A stretch of 56,867 nt of DNA from Rhodospirillales bacterium. GTDB lineage: Bacteria > Pseudomonadota > Alphaproteobacteria > Rhodospirillales > Casp-alpha2. The stretch lies in contig JABJGO010000004.1 of assembly GCA_018662225.1 (NCBI GenBank), positions 1-56,867 of the forward strand. Reading direction: 5' to 3'. The translations under genes and the position numbers were made by a program. The notes beneath the pieces were generated by a model. The model did no database searches and was not told the DNA's origin. It saw only the letters and a program-made list of their open reading frames with translations. This document shows, one piece after another, positions 17,214 through 25,572 of the stretch. How positions within the stretch are numbered: the first letter of the stretch is position 1; every line of letters begins with the position of its first letter.

Positions 17214-18174
17214 AGGTGCCCTGTAATCCCAATGTATCCATGTTTTTGGTAAACCATTCCCATGTCTTACGCAGACCTTCATCGAGGTGGGTGTTTGCCT
17301 GAAAATTCAAAATGTCCCGTGCCTTGGTTGGATCCGTGTAGTTTCTCTCGATCTCGCCGGCACGGGCAGGTTGAAAATCAATCACGAGTTCATTGCCACA
17401 CCACTCAAAATACAAGCCTTGTATAGCGATCGCCAGTTCATGCACCGTTGCCGGTTTTCCCGAGCCCAGGCAAATCACATCACCGCCGCGCGGCATTTCG
17501 AGGCACGCAAGGACGCCATCTATCAGATCATCAATGTACAAAAAATCGCGAGTTTGATTACCACCACCATAGATGGTTAGTGGCTGTCCGGCGAACGCAT
17601 CTTTGATGAATTTCGCGACAACACTCCCTTTCTTCTTGGATCGAGGGCCATAAATGTTGGCAAATCGGAGCGCATTTGCATGCATGCCATGAATCTCCGA
17701 AAAGGTACGGCAATATGATTCGGCCAACAGTTTTGTCGCCCCATAGGGCGATACCGGCGCGGGCATCATCAGCTCGTGAATCGGCGGCTCAACCAAGCCT
17801 ACAACGGCGTTTGACGACGCACAGACGACGCGTCGAACTCCAGCCGCATTGCATGCCGATAGTATATTGAGTGTTCCAAACCCATTAAGTTCAAGATCAA
17901 TCTCTGGCGCTTCAACAGATGGCAGTACACTTGTTTGCGCTGCCAGATGAATGACTCCATCTACGCCGTCAACGGCATCATCACACGCGCTGCGATCCCG
18001 GATATCACCAACCCGGACGTTTACACCAGCGGCGGTGGCATCATCGGCCGTAGTGCTGGCATTGGATAAGTTGTCGAGTATACGAACATTATGACCTGTT
18101 TCTAACAGCCTTGCGAATAGCGCTTGGCCAATGAAACCAAGGCCGCCGGTTATAAGTATCGTTTTGTCTGTCAT
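17185..18174 (-). CDS. NAD-dependent nucleotide-sugar epimerase/dehydratase
   Basis: About 329 residues of the extended short-chain dehydrogenase family. TILITGGLGFIGQ is the NAD-binding loop, SPYGATK the catalytic Y-x3-K, and RFANIYGPRSKK, TRDFLYIDDLIDG and the later PARAGEI region are as in UDP-glucose 4-epimerase-like proteins. Two ATGs are possible; the one at 18174, one base after the SpsF stop (TGACATG), is preferred over the one at 18192. It ends inside the convergent FAD gene. Likely converts one UDP- or CMP-linked sugar; the specific epimerisation is not decidable. Confidence 0.88.
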   Translation of the reverse strand: MTDKTILITGGLGFIGQALFARLLETGHNVRILDNLSNASTTADDATAAGVNVRVGDIRDRSACDDAVDGVDGVIHLAAQTSVLPSVEAPEIDLELNGFGTLNILSACNAAGVRRVVCASSNAVVGLVEPPIHELMMPAPVSPYGATKLLAESYCRTFSEIHGMHANALRFANIYGPRSKKKGSVVAKFIKDAFAGQPLTIYGGGNQTRDFLYIDDLIDGVLACLEMPRGGDVICLGSGKPATVHELAIAIQGLYFEWCGNELVIDFQPARAGEIERNYTDPTKARDILNFQANTHLDEGLRKTWEWFTKNMDTLGLQGTSTSDDACTS

Positions 18175-18175
18175 G

Positions 18176-18952
18176 TCAGGCGAATTCCGCATTTATGGCT
18201 TGAAGGTCAGGGCGACTTGAAAGCAACGCTATTGCGTCACCGGTTGAAAATATGGGGCCGTTTTTGAGCAAATTCTCAAAGAGAATTTCTGCCAATTCGA
18301 AATCTTCCGGTAGGTCCACCGTCATGCGTAGTTCCGGGTGTCGCCAACCGGCATAATTTCCCTCAGCATTGAATGCGCCCACCCGATATCGATTATCATC
18401 CCGGCGATAAATTGCCATGGTGGCATGCTCCCGGATGTCTTTGGGGACGGCTTCCCGATTGACCTCAAGAAACGCCTTCCCGGAAACTACTTGGGCCGTG
18501 ACGCCGCGGGGAAAGGTTCGTTCCGCTGGCCAGTTTTCAGCATAGGCCATATGTGTTGTTGTCAGATAATCAAGTTGGTTCGTGTAATAATGGGACACCA
18601 TGTCATCAATTAGTACTGGGTCAATGAAGGGATTGTCGCCGGTCAGAGAAACGATGGTCTCGGCTGCAAATTCTTCGCAGGCAGCTGCTACTCGATCAAG
18701 CACATCGTCTTCACTGCCACGATAGCAATCCACACCATGGTGTTCAGCGAATTCGACAAGTGGGTCGTTGTCGGCAGAAGTGGCTGTAACGATGGCGATT
18801 TTATCTATTGAATCGGCCTGGCCAATCCGCTCAATTATTCGTGACAACATCGGTTGCCCAGCAAGCGGTTTGAGAATCTTTCCTGGCAGTCGGGTAGAGC
18901 CCATGCGGGCTTCAATCGTGCAAACAACAGGGCCGGATGGCGTGGAATTCAT
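18176..18952 (-). CDS. SpsF-type cytidylyltransferase
   Basis: 258 residues. VVCTIEARMGSTRLPGKILK is the nucleotide-binding loop of the SpsF/glycosyltransferase-like cytidylyltransferase group, which activates nonulosonic or KDO-like sugars; SLTGDNPFIDP and VDLPEDFELAEIL are also typical. ATG 18952 is preceded by GAGAGG and overlaps the previous stop by four bases (ATGA); an upstream GTG at 18958 is less likely. Together with NeuA at 8384 the locus has two candidate CTP-dependent enzymes. Confidence 0.83.
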   Translation of the reverse strand: MNSTPSGPVVCTIEARMGSTRLPGKILKPLAGQPMLSRIIERIGQADSIDKIAIVTATSADNDPLVEFAEHHGVDCYRGSEDDVLDRVAAACEEFAAETIVSLTGDNPFIDPVLIDDMVSHYYTNQLDYLTTTHMAYAENWPAERTFPRGVTAQVVSGKAFLEVNREAVPKDIREHATMAIYRRDDNRYRVGAFNAEGNYAGWRHPELRMTVDLPEDFELAEILFENLLKNGPIFSTGDAIALLSSRPDLQAINAEFA

Positions 18953-20040
18953 AACCACCTCTCGTTAGCACGTGCAGGATCTGTTTGCTGAATACCGGCA
19001 AGAAACCCCTCGACCGCTTCAGCGGCAGAATCAATAGCCTGAGTGTGACGTGTACGGGTCTCGATTGTTATGGGGCAATCGCCGAAGATGCCCGATTTGG
19101 AGAGTTCTCGCCATACGTTTGGTGTCATATATGCGCTGGCAGGAGACCAGGCATCTAAGCGCTCAGCGACACTTCTGGTGTCCAGTCCCAAAACGGCGGC
19201 AATCATTAGCAACATGGAGGAAACGCCATACACACGGTCTGAAACACTCAGAATTTCCAGCTCATCTGCATCGGACCAGGCAACGACCCTTGATCCAGGC
19301 ACGTGGTTTGCGGTCTGGGTGGGGTGAGGTCGCAACAAGAACATTGGTTCGGGGACGCCCTCGGAAATGATTTCGTCCCGCAAGGTTTCCAGGAGGGGTC
19401 GATCGCCGACCATGGCATGTTCAAGTGTTGTGCAGCCCTCGCCGCAATCGCTATGCAGGGAATGTTCATCATGAACACCCTCTGATGCAATAAGAACAAC
19501 GTATGCAGTAGGTGAAATTTCGAGACGCTCACGGATAGCCTGTCTCTTAGAGATATCAGGTGCCCCTCGCGATACTGCCTCTGCCAATACAGGACTGCCG
19601 GTTACTTTGAAACAACTGGAGCTCATTCCTTTAGCAACCAATTCGTCGACGATAGCGCTGTCAGGCACCAGAATTTGGTCAGGCATTCCGTTCGTAACAG
19701 GGCGGTTGGATTTAGTTAGAAAGCGTTCCAGCCCCTTTCCGTGGTCGAGCAAGCATATGACAGGAAAGCCACACCCGGCTTCGGTCAACAGAGCCCAGCC
19801 GGTTTTATGGCCAGGTGCACCGACACCGGTTAGTACGACACATTCGTCTCTCTCAGTAGGGAAGCCATCTTCGAAAGAACAAAAAGAGTCACATCGCTTT
19901 CTGAGAATGCTCAGCCCTGGATCAAGAGCCGTTACGACAATCTCGAAACGTCGGTCGTGCAAAGATTGCATAACAGGCGCCAACGCCACGGCAGATCCGG
20001 TTTCCCAACAAACGACGCGAATTTTTGGTGTAGTAGTCAT
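18949..20040 (-). CDS. GT-B-like protein of the glycan locus, function unknown
   Basis: 363 residues from ATG 20040, four bases after the aminotransferase stop; the longer TTG start (20091) lies inside that gene. The N-terminal IRVVCWETGSAVALAPVMQS resembles the first strand-helix of NeuC/PseG or CDP-glycerol-transferase-like GT-B folds; later FLLRPHPTQTANH and VYGVSSMLLMIAAVLGL are consistent with a second Rossmann half. In a pseudaminic-acid-type order a UDP-sugar hydrolase (PseG) would be expected about here between the aminotransferase and synthase/cytidylyltransferase, so a hydrolase or epimerase of that type is a fair guess, but no PseG signature is visible. Confidence 0.68.
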   Translation of the reverse strand: MTTTPKIRVVCWETGSAVALAPVMQSLHDRRFEIVVTALDPGLSILRKRCDSFCSFEDGFPTERDECVVLTGVGAPGHKTGWALLTEAGCGFPVICLLDHGKGLERFLTKSNRPVTNGMPDQILVPDSAIVDELVAKGMSSSCFKVTGSPVLAEAVSRGAPDISKRQAIRERLEISPTAYVVLIASEGVHDEHSLHSDCGEGCTTLEHAMVGDRPLLETLRDEIISEGVPEPMFLLRPHPTQTANHVPGSRVVAWSDADELEILSVSDRVYGVSSMLLMIAAVLGLDTRSVAERLDAWSPASAYMTPNVWRELSKSGIFGDCPITIETRTRHTQAIDSAAEAVEGFLAGIQQTDPARANERWL

Positions 20041-20044
20041 GAAG

Positions 20045-21292
20045 TTAAGAGTCCTGAGAATTTTGCCATTGCAATAACGCAGGTGCGGCAACTGTAATTT
20101 TCTCTACGGCGTGGACAAATTCATCGATTTCACTGTCGCCAAGGGGCGGGCGGCAAATGTTGGTTACAACGATACGGTTGAACTCAATATCTTCGGTCAC
20201 CGGGCAGCTACCATGATTCCTGTTGTCTTTGATGAAAAGCGGCATGAGGTGAACGGGGTATGTATAGTTTGATGCGTGCACACCTTCGGCCTTCATTGCT
20301 GCAACGAAAGTGTCCCGACTGATGCCAAGTTGGCCTTCATCGTAGAGCATGGGATAAAGGTAATAAACGTGGGAGCAATTCGCGCGTATTGCTGGCGTCT
20401 TGAGAAACTCAATAGTCGATAGGCGTACATTCAATTTTTCCGCCATTTCAATTCGGTGGCCATTGAGTTCGTCCAGGCGATTGAGTTGTGGCACGGCCAT
20501 TGCCGCCTGCATTTCAGTGAGCCGATAGTTGCAACCAATGATGTCGTCATGTTCGGTTTGGCCGGTATCCGCAATAACAGCCTCTCCGTGATTGCGGATA
20601 AGGTGCAAGCGCTCGGCGAGATGCGGGTCATTCGTTACCGCAACGCCACCTTCTCCAACCTGCATGGTTTTGTGTCGATTTAGAGAGAACACCCCAATAT
20701 CACCCAAGGTACCCGTGAAGTGATTTCCAAATTGTGCTGCTGGCGCCTGCGCATTGTCTTCAATCAGTGTTAGTTTTTTCTCATCACACAGGTTGCGTAA
20801 GGTGGATAAATCACTGGCCATACCGAAAAGATTGACCGTCATAATCCCGCGTGTATTGGGTGTTAACGCTGCTTCGGCCTTTGCCGGCTCAATACAAAAA
20901 GTATCTGCTTCAATATCGACGAATACAGGCGTCGCGCCGGCTAACGCTATCGCTGTGGCTGAGGCAGACATGGTGTATGGCGGCACCAATACTTCATCAC
21001 CAGGCCCTATTCCAGCTGCGACAACAGCAGCATGAAGAGCACTTGTTGCCGAGTTCATAGAAACAGCATGTTTGACGGAAAAACGTTCACAAAAAGTCTG
21101 TTCGAGTTCACGAACAGCCGGACCACCATAGAACTGATCATTTCCCCTCCCCACAAATCCGGACAACATACCGGTTTCAAGCACGGCATGGGCTCGCTTG
21201 ATTTCTTCTTCGCCGATAGGATTGTAGGATGGGTAAGGCTTGTCGCGGACTTTTGGTCCGCCCAGTAAGGCTGGTTCAGCGTGCTTATTCAT
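20045..21292 (-). CDS. DegT/DnrJ/EryC1 PLP-dependent sugar aminotransferase
   Basis: 415 residues. The PLP fold is marked by NSATSALHAAVVAAGIGPGD, LIEDNAQAPAA and SLNRHKTMQVGEGGV, in which the lysine of HKTM is the Schiff-base residue. These enzymes transaminate a 4-keto or 3-keto nucleotide sugar. Upstream in the same operon is a 4,6-dehydratase (24480) that could supply the keto sugar, so it is a PseC/LegC-like step in making a diamino-trideoxy sugar. Length and motifs are normal for the family. The ATG at 21292 is clear; the gap from the oxidoreductase is 42 bases. Confidence 0.9.
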   Translation of the reverse strand: MNKHAEPALLGGPKVRDKPYPSYNPIGEEEIKRAHAVLETGMLSGFVGRGNDQFYGGPAVRELEQTFCERFSVKHAVSMNSATSALHAAVVAAGIGPGDEVLVPPYTMSASATAIALAGATPVFVDIEADTFCIEPAKAEAALTPNTRGIMTVNLFGMASDLSTLRNLCDEKKLTLIEDNAQAPAAQFGNHFTGTLGDIGVFSLNRHKTMQVGEGGVAVTNDPHLAERLHLIRNHGEAVIADTGQTEHDDIIGCNYRLTEMQAAMAVPQLNRLDELNGHRIEMAEKLNVRLSTIEFLKTPAIRANCSHVYYLYPMLYDEGQLGISRDTFVAAMKAEGVHASNYTYPVHLMPLFIKDNRNHGSCPVTEDIEFNRIVVTNICRPPLGDSEIDEFVHAVEKITVAAPALLQWQNSQDS

Positions 21293-21334
21293 GGGTATGC
21301 CATAGGTAGTATTGAGCTAGAGTGAAGCGAGAAT

Positions 21335-22273
21335 TCATGACGTACAGGATACTGCAAAACGGGCGGCAGGCATGCTCATTGCGAAAGAACTCGCCAAGGG
21401 AATGTTCTGGTTCTGAACGTGATCAAGTAAGTTCCCCAAGGCGCTATCAAAGGATTGTTTCCAGTCACATTTGATTGTATTCCGTGCGGGCTCAAGAATT
21501 TGTAGATGTGGAAAATCACCATCCTGCTGATACGCCTGCAGCTCAATTCGTCGACCGTTCTCGGCAATACGAACTCGGCCAAGTTCACAAAGGATGTCCA
21601 GTTCAAAAATATTGTATGAATCACGTGGAACCGGCAAAAACGTACAACCAGCACCGTCACCGTTTACGGCGAATACAGTCGGTGCTTGCTGATCAGTGCC
21701 GTCATCAATAAATCGAACGGACAGCTCACCAAGACATTGGTGGGCGAGATCTACGATGTGAACACCATTGTCCGAAATATATTTGGCATAGTATGCCACC
21801 GCCTGATGCACTTTACCGAAATCACCGTTCATGAGTTGTTGTGTTAACTCAGCAATTTCAGGAACAAACCGACGCCATACATTTATCCGGACGGGCAATG
21901 TGGGTGATACGTTTGTTGCAAGCACATCAAGTTGGTTAACCGATAGAGCAACAGGTTTTTCACACCATACACCTTTTAGATTATCGGTCATCGTTGGGTC
22001 GGCAAAAAAGTCCTGCGTGAGGCTTGGTGAGCCGCATAAACTGACAATATCGATAGTTTCGTCAGCAATGAGGGCTTCCGCACTTTCATAAATCCGTGCC
22101 ACTGGCCAGACCTTCCCGATCGCATCGTGTTGTGCGGTATCGGGTTCGGCAATGGCAACCACTTGAACACGGTCGCTATGGATTTTGTACGAAGCGCTGT
22201 GGGTCATGGGAAGGGCCAAGTCTTCATGGCCACCCGCGATAGCGCCAAAACCTACAATCGCAGCGGAGAGCAT
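21335..22273 (-). CDS. Gfo/Idh/MocA family oxidoreductase
   Basis: 312 residues. SAAIVGFGAIAGG is the NAD(P)-binding loop and GVWCEKPVALS carries the EKP motif of the Gfo/Idh/MocA family; DNGVHIVDLAHQ contains the histidine/aspartate pair used in catalysis by many members. The protein is slightly short for the family (usually 330-380), mainly through a compact C-terminal sheet. It begins six bases after the SQD1-like gene stop and probably oxidises or reduces a nucleotide sugar made by its neighbours. Confidence 0.87.
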   Translation of the reverse strand: MLSAAIVGFGAIAGGHEDLALPMTHSASYKIHSDRVQVVAIAEPDTAQHDAIGKVWPVARIYESAEALIADETIDIVSLCGSPSLTQDFFADPTMTDNLKGVWCEKPVALSVNQLDVLATNVSPTLPVRINVWRRFVPEIAELTQQLMNGDFGKVHQAVAYYAKYISDNGVHIVDLAHQCLGELSVRFIDDGTDQQAPTVFAVNGDGAGCTFLPVPRDSYNIFELDILCELGRVRIAENGRRIELQAYQQDGDFPHLQILEPARNTIKCDWKQSFDSALGNLLDHVQNQNIPLASSFAMSMPAARFAVSCTS

Positions 22274-22279
22274 GAGGGG

Positions 22280-23425
22280 CTACGCCCACCGCACACCGCG
22301 GAGAAAGAGGTCTTCGCGGATATTCTGTTTGTGGGGGACGATGGTTTCGATGATATCTGCAAGAGAATCATCGGTCAGTGGATGGGGTTCCAGTCCAAGG
22401 TCCTTAAGTCCAGTGTATACCGGGTTATAGTAGTGTTCCTCGCGTTCTTTACGAGGATTCTCGACGGTGTTGACGGTAACGTCGATGCCCAACGTCTTAC
22501 CAACCTCGGCGACACGACCAGCCAACTCATTCACGCTGAAGGTTTCAACCACTTGATTGAATATCCTCAACTCGCCTTTGTCGGCAGGGGTTTCAACGGA
22601 GAGTCTGATGCAATTCATCGTATCAATTATGTTGAGATAACCTCTGGTTTGCTCGCCAGCACCATAGACCGTCAGGGGATATCCAGCGATGGCTTGAACG
22701 ACAAACCGATTGAGTACGGTGCCGAAAATCTCATCGTAATTGAGAAATGAACGGAGTGACGGATCATTGGTTTCTGCCGTTTTTACCCCATAAACCGGGC
22801 CTTGCATCAGATCTGTTACCCTAAGGTTCCATGTTCTGACGTAAAACCAGAGCAAATCGGTGTCCATGATTTTTGTCGTATGATACAGGGAGCCAGCTTG
22901 GCGCGGATAAAGAAAACGATCCTTACGCCCCTTATGCTCAATATCAATCCAACCTTCCTCAATATCGATATCAGGTGTTCCATATTCGCCCATGGTGCCG
23001 AGCTTGATGATATGCGCATCGGGAACGAACTCCCTGACGGCGAAAATCATGTTCGCCGTTGCAGAAATGTTGTTCTGCAGCGTTAATGTTGCAGAACGAC
23101 GATCCAGCATTGAATATGGTGCCGAGGGTTGTTCTGCATAGTGAACAATTGCCTCTGGTCTGAAGCTTTCAAAAATTCCAGAGATGAACTCCCATTCACA
23201 GAGATCACCAATATGGACGTTCACGGTGTATCCACTTTCCGCATGCCACCGGCGTGCGCGATCATGCAGCCGGGGAACCGGATAGAGCGGGGCGATATCA
23301 AGCTCTTCACAAACCTGTCGTCTGAGGTAATTATCAACAACGACAACTTTGTGCCCATGTGCCGATAGGTGCATTGCGGTGGGCCACCCGAGGTAACCAT
23401 CACCGCCCAGTATCAATACTCTCAT
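22280..23425 (-). CDS. sqdB: SQD1-family UDP-sulfoquinovose synthase homologue
   Basis: 381 residues, strongly like plant SQD1 and bacterial SqdB, which combine UDP-glucose and sulfite into UDP-sulfoquinovose. Matching blocks are EQPSAPYSMLDR, KLGTMGEYGTPDIDIEEG with the catalytic Thr, SLYHTTK (Tyr-His...Lys), RVTDLMQGPVYGVKT, LTVYGAGEQTRGYL, and the C-terminal EEHYYNPVYTGLKDLGLEPH. Some SQD1 positions differ (HYAEQP for HFGEQR; GSLYHTTK for SSFYHLSK), so a related SDR reaction without sulfite remains possible. It lies between a NeuB-type synthase and a Gfo/Idh oxidoreductase, an unusual place for a sulfolipid gene; sqdC/sqdD are not present. Confidence 0.8.
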   Translation of the reverse strand: MRVLILGGDGYLGWPTAMHLSAHGHKVVVVDNYLRRQVCEELDIAPLYPVPRLHDRARRWHAESGYTVNVHIGDLCEWEFISGIFESFRPEAIVHYAEQPSAPYSMLDRRSATLTLQNNISATANMIFAVREFVPDAHIIKLGTMGEYGTPDIDIEEGWIDIEHKGRKDRFLYPRQAGSLYHTTKIMDTDLLWFYVRTWNLRVTDLMQGPVYGVKTAETNDPSLRSFLNYDEIFGTVLNRFVVQAIAGYPLTVYGAGEQTRGYLNIIDTMNCIRLSVETPADKGELRIFNQVVETFSVNELAGRVAEVGKTLGIDVTVNTVENPRKEREEHYYNPVYTGLKDLGLEPHPLTDDSLADIIETIVPHKQNIREDLFLRGVRWA

Positions 23426-23434
23426 TTCAGTACC

Positions 23435-24466
23435 TTAGGAAAGTTCACAGTTGAGGGGAGTAAGAGCTGTTTCGGCTAAGATATCTGTCTTCGCAACTGT
23501 CTTCTTGGCTGCGATAACAGAAGAGATGGTATGTGCATCAGAAAGCTCTGGGCGTAGATAAACGGTGTCATCGGCGGTTATTACTTCACCAGCCGTGACA
23601 AAATGTTTTACATAAACAGATCGACGCAATTTTCCCTTCCCGTATGCTTCGGATTCAGTGAGGGTTCGGGGTGTTACCCCTCGCATGTCGCCAATACGTC
23701 TTGCACCTTCAACAAGGATCCTCATTTCGTTTTCGTCGAGGGACAAAGCCCGGTCGCCACCTAGCAGCGATTTGTCGAGAATAAAGTGTTTCTCAATGAT
23801 CGTCGCTCCCATTGCGATGGCCGCAAGCGGGGCGAGAGTGTCCGGGGTATGGTCGGAGAACCCGACGGGAAGACCATAACGATTTTGGTAAAATGGAATC
23901 AGATCCATGTTCACCTCATTGTCTGGTGTTGGATAAGCGCCGACACAGTGGAAAATGATAGACTGGTCTTTTGGCAGGCGCCCAACAAGTTGATCTACCT
24001 CGTCCTGTTCACACAGGCCGGTGGAGGCCATCATTGGTTTTCCTTTGGTCGCGACATAGTCAATTAGCCCAAAGTTTGAGGCATCCCCGGACGCAATTTT
24101 GAAAGCCGGGACGATGTCATCCAAAAAGTCGGCAGAGGGTTCATCGAAAGGCGTGCACAAAAAATCGACCTTCTTCTCTTTTGCGTGGTCTGCAAGAGCG
24201 CTGAATTCCCGGTGTTCCAGAACCATGTGTCGAAATCGCTCTCTCTGGGTGTCGAACGTATTGTTTGGGACGTGCTTCAGGACGGGTTCACTGGACGTGA
24301 TGAGAAGGTTCGGGTCGTATAACTGAAACTTCACCGCGTCGACGCCAGCCTGAATGGCTGCATCAATCGTACTGTGCGCGAGGTCCACATCACCGAGGTG
24401 GTTGTTGCCAATCTCGGCGATAATGTATGGCCGTTTGCGTGAGCCAAAATGTGTAATGTCTGTCAC
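23435..24466 (-). CDS. neuB: NeuB-type nonulosonate synthase
   Basis: 343 residues. An N-terminal TIM barrel carries PYIIAEIGNNHLGD, DAVKFQLYDP, DFLCTPFDEPSADFL, KIASGDASNFGLI, MMASTGLC, VGFSDHTPD and ATIIEKHFILDKSLLGGDRA; the last ~60 residues form the antifreeze-like SAF domain (SVYVKHFVTAGEVITADD). It condenses PEP with an N-acyl-mannosamine or a 6-deoxy-diaminohexose. The GTG start at 24466 is preceded by GGAACGG. Within an operon that also has a dehydratase, aminotransferase and cytidylyltransferases it is probably a Pse/Leg-type synthase rather than Neu5Ac synthase. Confidence 0.92.
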   Translation of the reverse strand: MTDITHFGSRKRPYIIAEIGNNHLGDVDLAHSTIDAAIQAGVDAVKFQLYDPNLLITSSEPVLKHVPNNTFDTQRERFRHMVLEHREFSALADHAKEKKVDFLCTPFDEPSADFLDDIVPAFKIASGDASNFGLIDYVATKGKPMMASTGLCEQDEVDQLVGRLPKDQSIIFHCVGAYPTPDNEVNMDLIPFYQNRYGLPVGFSDHTPDTLAPLAAIAMGATIIEKHFILDKSLLGGDRALSLDENEMRILVEGARRIGDMRGVTPRTLTESEAYGKGKLRRSVYVKHFVTAGEVITADDTVYLRPELSDAHTISSVIAAKKTVAKTDILAETALTPLNCELS

Positions 24467-24479
24467 GGGACCGTTCCAA

Positions 24480-25538
24480 TCAAAGCGTCATGTCGAACGG
24501 GCCATCATCGCCCATGTCCTCGCGCAGGAGGGCAACAATTTCATCGTGGGACATGAAAGGTCCGTCATGCGAACAACGTACAACATCGCTCGCCGTCTTC
24601 TGCGAGCCGCCAGAATACTCATAATTAATTTTCCGTAACATGGAGCCATCTTCTGGCAAGATTGCATAAAAGTTATCCAGCTCCAGGCTTCTATCGCACT
24701 CTTCCCGGGTCATCAAATCTTCCCACATCTTTTCGCCTGGTCGTGGGCCAATGATGTCAATCGGTATGTCCGCAGGAGAAAAACCATACTTCGGCGCGTA
24801 GAACTCGATCATGGCATGGGCGAAATCATCCATACGGATGCAACGCATTTTAGGCACAAACACTTCACCGCCCAATGACAGTTTTCCAGCGCTCATGATT
24901 AAATGAATTGCTTCGTTGGCGGTCATGATGAAGCGGGTCATTTCTGGTGACGTTAAGCTAATTGGGCCACCTTTTTTGATCTGCTTTTTGAAAACGCGAT
25001 AGACGGAGCCCCTACTGCCAAGGACATTTCCAAACCGAGTGGAGCAGAATGTCGTAATACCCGAGCTGTAATTGTTCGCTGCCGTTATCAGACGTTCCGA
25101 CATCAACTTACTTGTGCCCATGACGTTTGTCGGATTAACCGCCTTGTCTGTACTGGTTAGAACAAGTACCGGGACTTTGTTATGAAGTGCCGCCCGAATA
25201 ATATTTTGAACACCGACGACATTCGTCGCAATGGCATCATTAGGTGAATGCTCACAAGTCAGAACATGTTTGAGTGCGGCGCAATGAAATATGATATCAA
25301 CGCCACTCGCAATTTCTGTCATGCGATTTTGGTCGCGGATATCCGCAAGGACAGATGTCATATTTGGTTGTGCACCAAAGTGCTGATGCAAACTAAACAC
25401 GCCATCCTCACTGTGATCGATAGCCCGAACGGTTGCATCATTGTTGTTCAAAACACAGTCAATAAAGGCGCTGCCGACAGACCCGGCAGCACCCGTAACA
25501 GCGACAGTTTTGCCGTCTAAATAATCTGATAGTGCCAT
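24480..25538 (-). CDS. PseB/CapD-type UDP-GlcNAc 4,6-dehydratase (soluble)
   Basis: 352 residues. VAVTGAAGSVGS is the NAD(P) loop, TSTDKAVNPTNVMGTSK is the S-D-K-M-K active-site block characteristic of the FlaA1/PseB/WbpM group (Met in place of the usual SDR Tyr), and STRFGNVLGSRGSV and GPRPGEKMWEDL complete the family pattern. It lacks the N-terminal membrane domain of CapD/WbpM, which does occur in the second copy at 37387. It likely starts the amino-sugar branch by producing a 4-keto-6-deoxy sugar for the aminotransferase. Confidence 0.9.
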   Translation of the reverse strand: MALSDYLDGKTVAVTGAAGSVGSAFIDCVLNNNDATVRAIDHSEDGVFSLHQHFGAQPNMTSVLADIRDQNRMTEIASGVDIIFHCAALKHVLTCEHSPNDAIATNVVGVQNIIRAALHNKVPVLVLTSTDKAVNPTNVMGTSKLMSERLITAANNYSSGITTFCSTRFGNVLGSRGSVYRVFKKQIKKGGPISLTSPEMTRFIMTANEAIHLIMSAGKLSLGGEVFVPKMRCIRMDDFAHAMIEFYAPKYGFSPADIPIDIIGPRPGEKMWEDLMTREECDRSLELDNFYAILPEDGSMLRKINYEYSGGSQKTASDVVRCSHDGPFMSHDEIVALLREDMGDDGPFDMTL

Positions 25539-25572
25539 ATTGCGTTTCCGATTAATTGTAACGTTTTAGAAT

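Noticed and set aside
22127-22750. 207-codon plus-strand frame
   Set aside because: Antisense to the oxidoreductase and SQD1-like genes; no family features.
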